Below, piece after piece: positions 58,397-64,000 of a DNA stretch of 64,000 bases. The DNA comes from Adiantum capillus-veneris (lineage: Eukaryota; Streptophyta; Polypodiopsida; Polypodiales; Pteridaceae), in the NCBI GenBank assembly GCA_014529385.2, contig CM043955.1:146666640-146730639 (forward strand). Direction: 5' to 3'. The position numbers and the translations under genes were made by a program. Below the pieces are notes generated by a model, which was not told where the DNA came from, searched no databases, and worked only from the letters and a program-made list of their open reading frames with translations. Position 1 is the first letter of the stretch; the number at the start of each line of letters is the position of its first letter.

Positions 58397-59592
58397 GCTC
58401 CCTTTACACAAAGGGAATGAGGGACACATGTCAACTCCCTATCCCAGATGCCCACAAGGTGTACCCAATTCCTATTAGATGGCCTTGGAGGTGGACCAAT
58501 GAGAATTATGCTAGAGCAAATCTAGTTTAATTAATTTAAAAACACTTAATAAAAGAACCAATAAGAATTAAGCTCTCTAGAATACTATTGGACAGTCTCC
58601 CAAAGGGACCAATGAGCATTCAATAACCCAATGGCTTGCCTGATTCCTATTGGCCAGGAGGCAAAGGGGTCCAATGAGAGTTTAATTGAATTAAATAATT
58701 ATGAAAAGCTCTCACAAAAGGGGAAAGAGGGACACATGTCAGAAGGCTATCACTTATGCTGATTAATTACCATTGGCTAATCCTGGGGGGGTCCAATAGG
58801 ATGCTAGAAAGAGCAAATAGCAAGAGGGGTCGACCAAGAGAGAGAGGGGGCCGATTTTTGCAAGGCATTACCACACACACACTCACACAATCTCATGTGT
58901 GAAGTAAAGAAGACTCTCTCTCCTTCTCAAGCTTTAATGGAAAGCTTATCACCTACTCCAAGCTTGTGAGAAAGAAGGCCTACACCAACAACTCTTGGCT
59001 TTGTGATGCAAATCCAACCAACATCCAAGCTTCAATGCATGCTCATCTCCTCTACCATGCTAATTACTAAGCGAAGCTATGCTAATATGAGTGATTATGT
59101 GAGGAGATGTACATCTTTCTAGTAAGAATACTCCTTCTTCCTCTCAATCTACTCTCATACCCCGCTAGCTCTCACCATCTAGGAAGGTGTGTGCGGTCTT
59201 GGGTCTGAGACCATGAGGGAATTGATGTTGTGTTTCATAAGTGTTTTGCTTAGTGAATGAAGTTTCCATCTTCATTGCACTAGCTAGTATTGAAGGAACA
59301 GAAATAATTGTATTGTAAACTGTCTCTCTTGATGGGAGAAACCATAATACAAAGAATTTTGGAGGGGGGGGGGGTGGCTCCATGCAAATCCAGTCCTCAA
59401 CTGTTGCCAATTGCTTAATTTATCTCTCTTTTGAAGTAGTTTTCATGCTATCTAACTAGGTGTTATTCTTTTTGTTGCTCTCTCCACCCAAGCACTCTTG
59501 TTATTCTCATTATGAAGCTATTCTAATGAAAGGCTCACTATGTTCATGCTATTTTCCGCTACACACAAATTACTAGACCATTAAATGTTACA
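57977..59592 (+). repeat. chromovirus 3' LTR
   Basis: TTTCATAATAATAAAT...AAATGTTACA, 1616 bp. The first dinucleotide TG is mutated to TT. Contains (CA)20 at 58356-58395 and a poly-G run at 59363-59375. Confidence 0.87.
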
Positions 59593-59597
59593 TGTTC

Positions 59598-59962
59598 CTT
59601 GACAAAACTAGTTCGTACAATGAAGATGGAAGCTTCATGCACCAAATTATGCTTGAAAAACACACCTAGTGCCCCTAGCCTCAGTCCCAAGACCTCACAC
59701 ACTTTCAAAAATGGTGAGAGCTAGCAAGGAATGAGGATAGATTGAGAGGAAGAAGACGCATCTTACGAGAAAGAAGTATTCTCCTCACATAATGACTATA
59801 ATAGCATAGCTTAGTTTAGTAGTTAGCATAGTAGAGGAAATGAGCATGCCATTGAATCTTGGCTCTTGGTTGGATTGCATTCCATAGCCAATAGTTGTTG
59901 GTGTAGGCCTCTACTTTTTAATGCTTGGAGAAGGAGATGGAGTTCTTCTTGCACACATGAGT

Positions 59963-59993
<31 letters not shown>

Positions 59994-60863
59994 CATTGTG
60001 TTAGAATAAAATGCAGCCCTCTCTCTCATCTTGGTCGACCCCTCTTGCTATTTTCTCATGTTGGTCTCCCATTGGCTCTTGTAAAGCTTAGCCAATCACG
60101 AATTAGAGCATATTGATAGCCTTGTGACTTGTGTCCCCCTTTCCCCTTTTGTGACAACTTTAGGTAATTAAATAATTCAATTAAACTCTCATTGGACCTC
60201 TTAGTCTTTTGGCCAACAGGAATCAAGCAAGCCATTGGGCTACTGGATGCTCATTGGACCCCTTGGTAGACTGTCCAATAGTCTTCTAGGGAGCTTAATT
60301 TCTATTGGTTCTTTTATCAATCATTTTTTAAATTGATTAGACTAAAATTTTTACTCTAGCCTAATTCTCATTGGTCCACCTCTATGTCCATCCAATAGGA
60401 TTTGAGGGGAGCTTGGGTGCAACTGGCCTAGGAGCATGGCATGTTTCGAGTATTCCCTTTGTGTAAAGGGGAAGCTTTGGTGTGTGTGTGTTTCTCTCTC
60501 CTCCCCTACTAAAAGGGCTCATCCCCTCCTTCCTAGGGATGTGGAAATATATTTTAGTCTTCCCATGACCATCCAATTTCCCCTACTTTGGCCTTTGGAC
60601 AATTGAATCAAAATTAGGATCCTTACCCTATGGAAGTTTTAATGGAGCTGAACCTTAGGTCTTTTAAGCCCCATTGAAACACATTGCTCTTTTGCAGATT
60701 GTCCCCCTTTTTATCCCTATTTTTCCTTCTTTGGATCCTGCAGAGACCTGTCTGGCAGCCTTACCAATATTCTAGCTTTTACTCCCCTGGTACTTTCCCA
60801 TATTAAATGATCAATTTAACATGAGAAAATCATTTGGGAGGATTAGATATTAGTTTTATGACA
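59598..60863 (-). repeat. old chromovirus LTR, minus strand, right piece
   Basis: Reverse complement of the chromovirus LTR from its middle to its 5' end; closes ..TTTTATGACA at 60863 (TGTCATAAAA on minus). Holds (TG)n at 59963-59991. With 42151-42350 it forms one LTR copy that was the target of the full-length insertion. It borders copia-3, which seems to be truncated by it. Confidence 0.82.
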
Positions 60864-63800
60864 TGTGCTATATACCATGTGTTGTTCCCGCTTCATTTCT
60901 CCTCTTTTCAAGCAGTTTTCACATCAAGTGCAAGCATTTGTCATGGTCGACAACAACATAGATGTTTTCAAGATGTTTGTTGTTGCTCAGGATAGATTGG
61001 ATGGGGACAATTACCCTATGTGGGCTTACATGATATCAAAGGGTGTCTAAAATATTGTGCAGGGCATTGATGTACGTCTTGGTTCTGATGATGTAGGCGA
61101 TGTTGAGGATGTTGCAGGTCTTGCTGCAAGAATTGTTGTTGTTAGAGTTGTTTTGCTTATGGCAAAGCAAGCTCGTTGGGATATAAGAGATGCAGAAGCT
61201 CATGCAATGATTGTGTTGTCTGTGAAGCGCACTATTACTCCGCACATACGTTCAGCAAAATCTGCAAAACAGGTTTGGGATATTCTTGCTTGTCTTTATG
61301 CAAGTCGTGTTGAGGCTAAAATTGCATTGTTGCGTAAAGAGCTAAAATTGAAGATTATGCATGAGGAAGATGACATGGACACTTTCTTTGCTGGTGTCAA
61401 GGATATCAATGAGAAACTTATTTCTACAAGTAAAGTCATTTCACAAATTTCCCTTATGCAAATTGTTCTTGATGCCTTGCCAGATTCTTACCAGGCTTTT
61501 GCTAGTATTTGGAGACTTATGACCCAAGGAAATCCTAAAGTTGTCAATTTTGATGCATTAAGCACATTGCTGTTGCAAGAGTCGCTTTCTAGAAAAAAAC
61601 AGGACTAGACAACATCATGCAACTGAATAGACCTTTATTGTTGCTCAAAGAAAAGGTGATAACATTAGTGCAACCACTTCTCATGGTTCTTCTGCGAGTG
61701 AAAAATCACCTATTCCTAATGCTTCTACTGGTAGCAATTTTTCTAGAAATTATGGGGATAAGGACAAAAAAGAGATGCATTGCCGTTATTGTAAAGCTAA
61801 GGATCACTTGATCAAGCAGTATCCTAAGTTGATGGCCAAAGAGAACTGGGTGGTTCCACTACAAATGATGAATCCACTACAAATGCAGCTATTGTTGAGT
61901 CTTCTATGAAAGGAGACTGTGATGCTGATGTTGATGTAGAATGGGTTTTTAGTGCGAAGTGTACCTATAATCCTGTTGTCCATGATGCATGAATGTCAGT
62001 TGCTACAGATTCACATGTGGTATTTTGACAGTGGTGCTACAAAGCACATTACCTCAAATCGTGATTTTTTCACCTCTCTTGAGTCTGTCCCTAATGGAAA
62101 TTTAGTTACTTGTGCCAACAACGCCTCATATTTGGTTCAGGGAGTTGGAAAAAATATGCTTACTGCTGCAAATGGCAGCTCTTTCACACTTGTTAATTCA
62201 CTTTATGTATCAAGAATAATCTTCTGTCTGTATCTGCACCCACTTGCTATTCTTGTACTTGTAGTCAAATTTGTGGATGAAAGATGTACAATACATGATC
62301 TCAGTTTCAATGGTGAAATTGTTGCATCTGGCATTTTATGTCGTGGATTCAAAGGCTATTTCAGATGCAAAAATTTGGCATGCACGTTTTGGACATTTGA
62401 ATTTTGTCATTTTGTTGCGTTTGTAGAAATCTGATATGGTTGCTTCTTTGCCACCTCTTGAAGCACCTATCAAACATTTTTGTGAAGGCTATAATTTGGG
62501 TAAGATGCAGCAATCAAATTTTCCAAAGGATGGTTCAACTAGGGCCACATGCAGGTTGCAACTTGTGCATAGTGATGTTTGTGGGCCCATGCAAACTCCG
62601 TCCTTGGGCAATTACCTTTACTTCATAACTCTCATTGATGATTACTCCAGGCATGCATGCGTGTATTTTCTTAAAGCGAAGTTGGAAGTTTTTGTGTGCT
62701 TCAAACAATTTCTCGCTATGGCTAAAAATGTCTCTCAATGTACTATGGGCACCCTCCATTTTGATCAAGGGGGGGAGTATATGTCTCATGAATTTAATGC
62801 ATTTCTGGCTAGTCGTTGGATAAAACACCAATGTACAATGCCTTATACACCTTAGCAAAATGGTGTTGCTGAGAGGAAAAACAGGTCACTTACGGAAATG
62901 GTACGAGTCAAGCTTTTTCACATTAGTTTTGTCTTAAGGCCATCATGTGTGCCACTTATGTACTAAACAGGTGTCCTACAAAAGCTTTGCATTATATTAC
63001 TCCATATGAAGCATGGTATGATAGAAAGCCTTCTATTAAGTGCATGTGTGTTTTTGGTTTTTTGGCATATGCTTTGGTGCCACACACACGGTGCAAGAAA
63101 TTGGATGATAAGGTTGTCCAAAGTATTTTTGTTGGTTATAGTGCTGAAATCAAAGGTTACATGTTGGATCATCCACAAAAAAAGTGTATTTTGGTTTCAC
63201 GGGATGTTGTGTTTGTGGAAGATTTTGTTTAGTCCTTGTTGCCATGTACTAGAGACAGTAGTGTAATCTCACAGGACATTTATGACACTTTGTTGCCTCT
63301 TTTCAGACGCTGGTGGAAGTTCGAATGTAAACTCCAATGAGAAAAATGTACAGCCTATGGGGGTTTCTGAAAATGTTACATATCAGTCTATACTAATGCA
63401 GATGTACATGATGTAATTGATGAGGAAAGGGCTGAAAATGAGCAGGCTAGAGGTATGCCAAAATGGCTAGTGCATGCATTGTGTGACAATAAATTGGATG
63501 CACATTTGTCTAGTTGCACTCATTCAGGATCTCGCCATGCATCTTATGCATCAGATTGTTATGCTCTGACTGTGTCTGGCTTACATGATGTTGAGTAACC
63601 TCTGTCTTTTGATGAAGCACAAAATTCAAAAAATTGGATGGCTACCATGCAGCAATCAAAATATGATGCACTTATAGAAAATGCCACATGGAAATTATGG
63701 GATTTTCCTCCTAGCAAAAAGGCCATTGGTACAATGTGGGTTTACAAGTTGAAACGCAAGCGAGATGGTGAGATTGATTGCTATAAGGCTCCACTTGTTG

Positions 63801-64000
63801 CAAAGGGTTATGCACAACAAAAAAAGCATAGATTATGATGAGACTTTTTCTCCCACTTGTTTTATGACTACTACAAGTTTTCTATGTGCATTGGCGGCTC
63901 ATTTTGGTTGGGATGTACATCAATCAGATGTAGTTACTACTTTCTTGAATGGTGACATGTTTGAGGAAGTCATTAGGAAAATTTTGAACTCATTTTTGGG
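60864..64000 (+). mobile_element. copia-3, decayed relative of copia-1, truncated by the window edge
   Basis: Homology to the copia-1 leader starts directly at 60864 (CTATATA, then GTTGTTCCCGCTTCATTTCTCC), so the 5' LTR and primer site are missing, removed or displaced by the old LTR to its left. The polyprotein follows from 60942. Homology to copia-1 stops at about 63972 (GAGGAAGT, then unrelated ATTAGG), so another break lies at the window's end. Confidence 0.85.
60942..63972 (+). pseudogene. copia-3 gag-pol (many breaks)
   Basis: ATG 60942 (MVDNNIDVFKMF) aligned to copia-1. Gag (SAKSAKQVWDIL, MHEEDDMDTFFAG); zinc knuckle as CRYCKAKDHLIKQ, with the last Cys lost (TAT); protease WYFDSGATKHITSN; integrase (CRLQLVHSDVCGPM, DYSRHACV, HFDQGGEYMS, where the RSD of copia-1 becomes HFD); stop TAG at 62854-62856 in PYTPxQNGVAERKNR; RT start (KAIGTMWVYKLKRKRDGE). 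Frame shifts near 61035, 61605, 62030 and 63310. Clearly inactive. Useful as an outgroup: it keeps CAG (61270-61272) and CGA (62904-62906) where copia-1 has stops. Confidence 0.85.

Larger units (their letters stand above)
42351..59592 (+). mobile_element. Ty3/gypsy chromovirus, full length, nested by copia-2
   Basis: 5' LTR 42351-44010, tRNA-iMet primer site 44012-44023, gag-PR-RT-RH-IN-chromodomain on plus (52891-57640), 3' LTR 57977-59592. Flanks TGTTA (42346-42350) and TGTTC (59593-59597) are a 5-bp duplication with one change. Joining the flanks restores the sequence of the old minus-strand LTR, which proves the target. Copia-2 (46192-52885) lies within the gag region. A minus-strand fragment of another retroelement (44700-46186) is also inside. 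Confidence 0.88.

Noticed and set aside
1-64000. tRNA, rRNA or organelle-derived genes
   Set aside because: No cloverleaf or conserved rRNA segment was recognised by reading; the only tRNA-like sequences are short retroelement primer sites.

Overview
This is nuclear DNA from a land plant. The evidence is spliced genes with GT...AG introns, En/Spm (CACTA) transposons with TNP2-type transposase, Ty1/copia and Ty3/gypsy chromovirus retrotransposons primed by plant initiator tRNA-Met, and many CT/GA/AC microsatellites. I cannot place the species. The window is almost entirely nested transposable elements. Only the first ~3.1 kb looks like host gene space: a small secreted-protein gene (at least two exons) and a decayed mannose-lectin-like fragment.

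Layout. 1-3435: host-like DNA. 3436-11461: CACTA element A (TSD TTT), genes on minus. 11465-13269: telomere-like tandem repeats and an orphan CACTA end. 13270-15138: retroelement remnant with a polypurine tract and LTR start. 15139-22862: a ~2.6 kb solo-LTR-like element (copy C1, TSD GTAT), split by a young copia element (copia-1, 17215-22312, TSD CTTGT). 22863-24446: unassigned. 24447-32354: CACTA element B (TSD AAA), inverted relative to A and carrying a second solo LTR (C2). 32358-42150: an older CACTA (E), whose TNP2 gene is split by CACTA element D (33932-40945, TSD TAA); D itself holds a solo LTR (TSD ACACA). 42151-60863: an old minus-strand chromovirus LTR, split by a full-length chromovirus (42351-59592), which is split in turn by copia-2 (46192-52885, TSD CCAAG). 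60864-64000: copia-3, a decayed relative of copia-1 that runs off the window.

How the parts relate. A, B and D are one CACTA family. A has the full two-gene set (TNP2 and a TNPA/Transposase_24-like gene), but both genes carry nonsense mutations. B and D have each lost the TNP2 catalytic core through different internal deletions. B keeps an intact three-exon second gene of 371 codons, the only clearly intact transposon gene here. A and B also carry a captured fragment of a host heavy-metal-associated (HMA) domain gene that D lacks. D has instead acquired a ~262-bp near-perfect foldback just upstream of its second gene.

Most nonsense codons that can be compared with a homologous copy in the window are C-to-T changes (CAG to TAG, CGA to TGA), as expected from deamination of methylated, silenced DNA.
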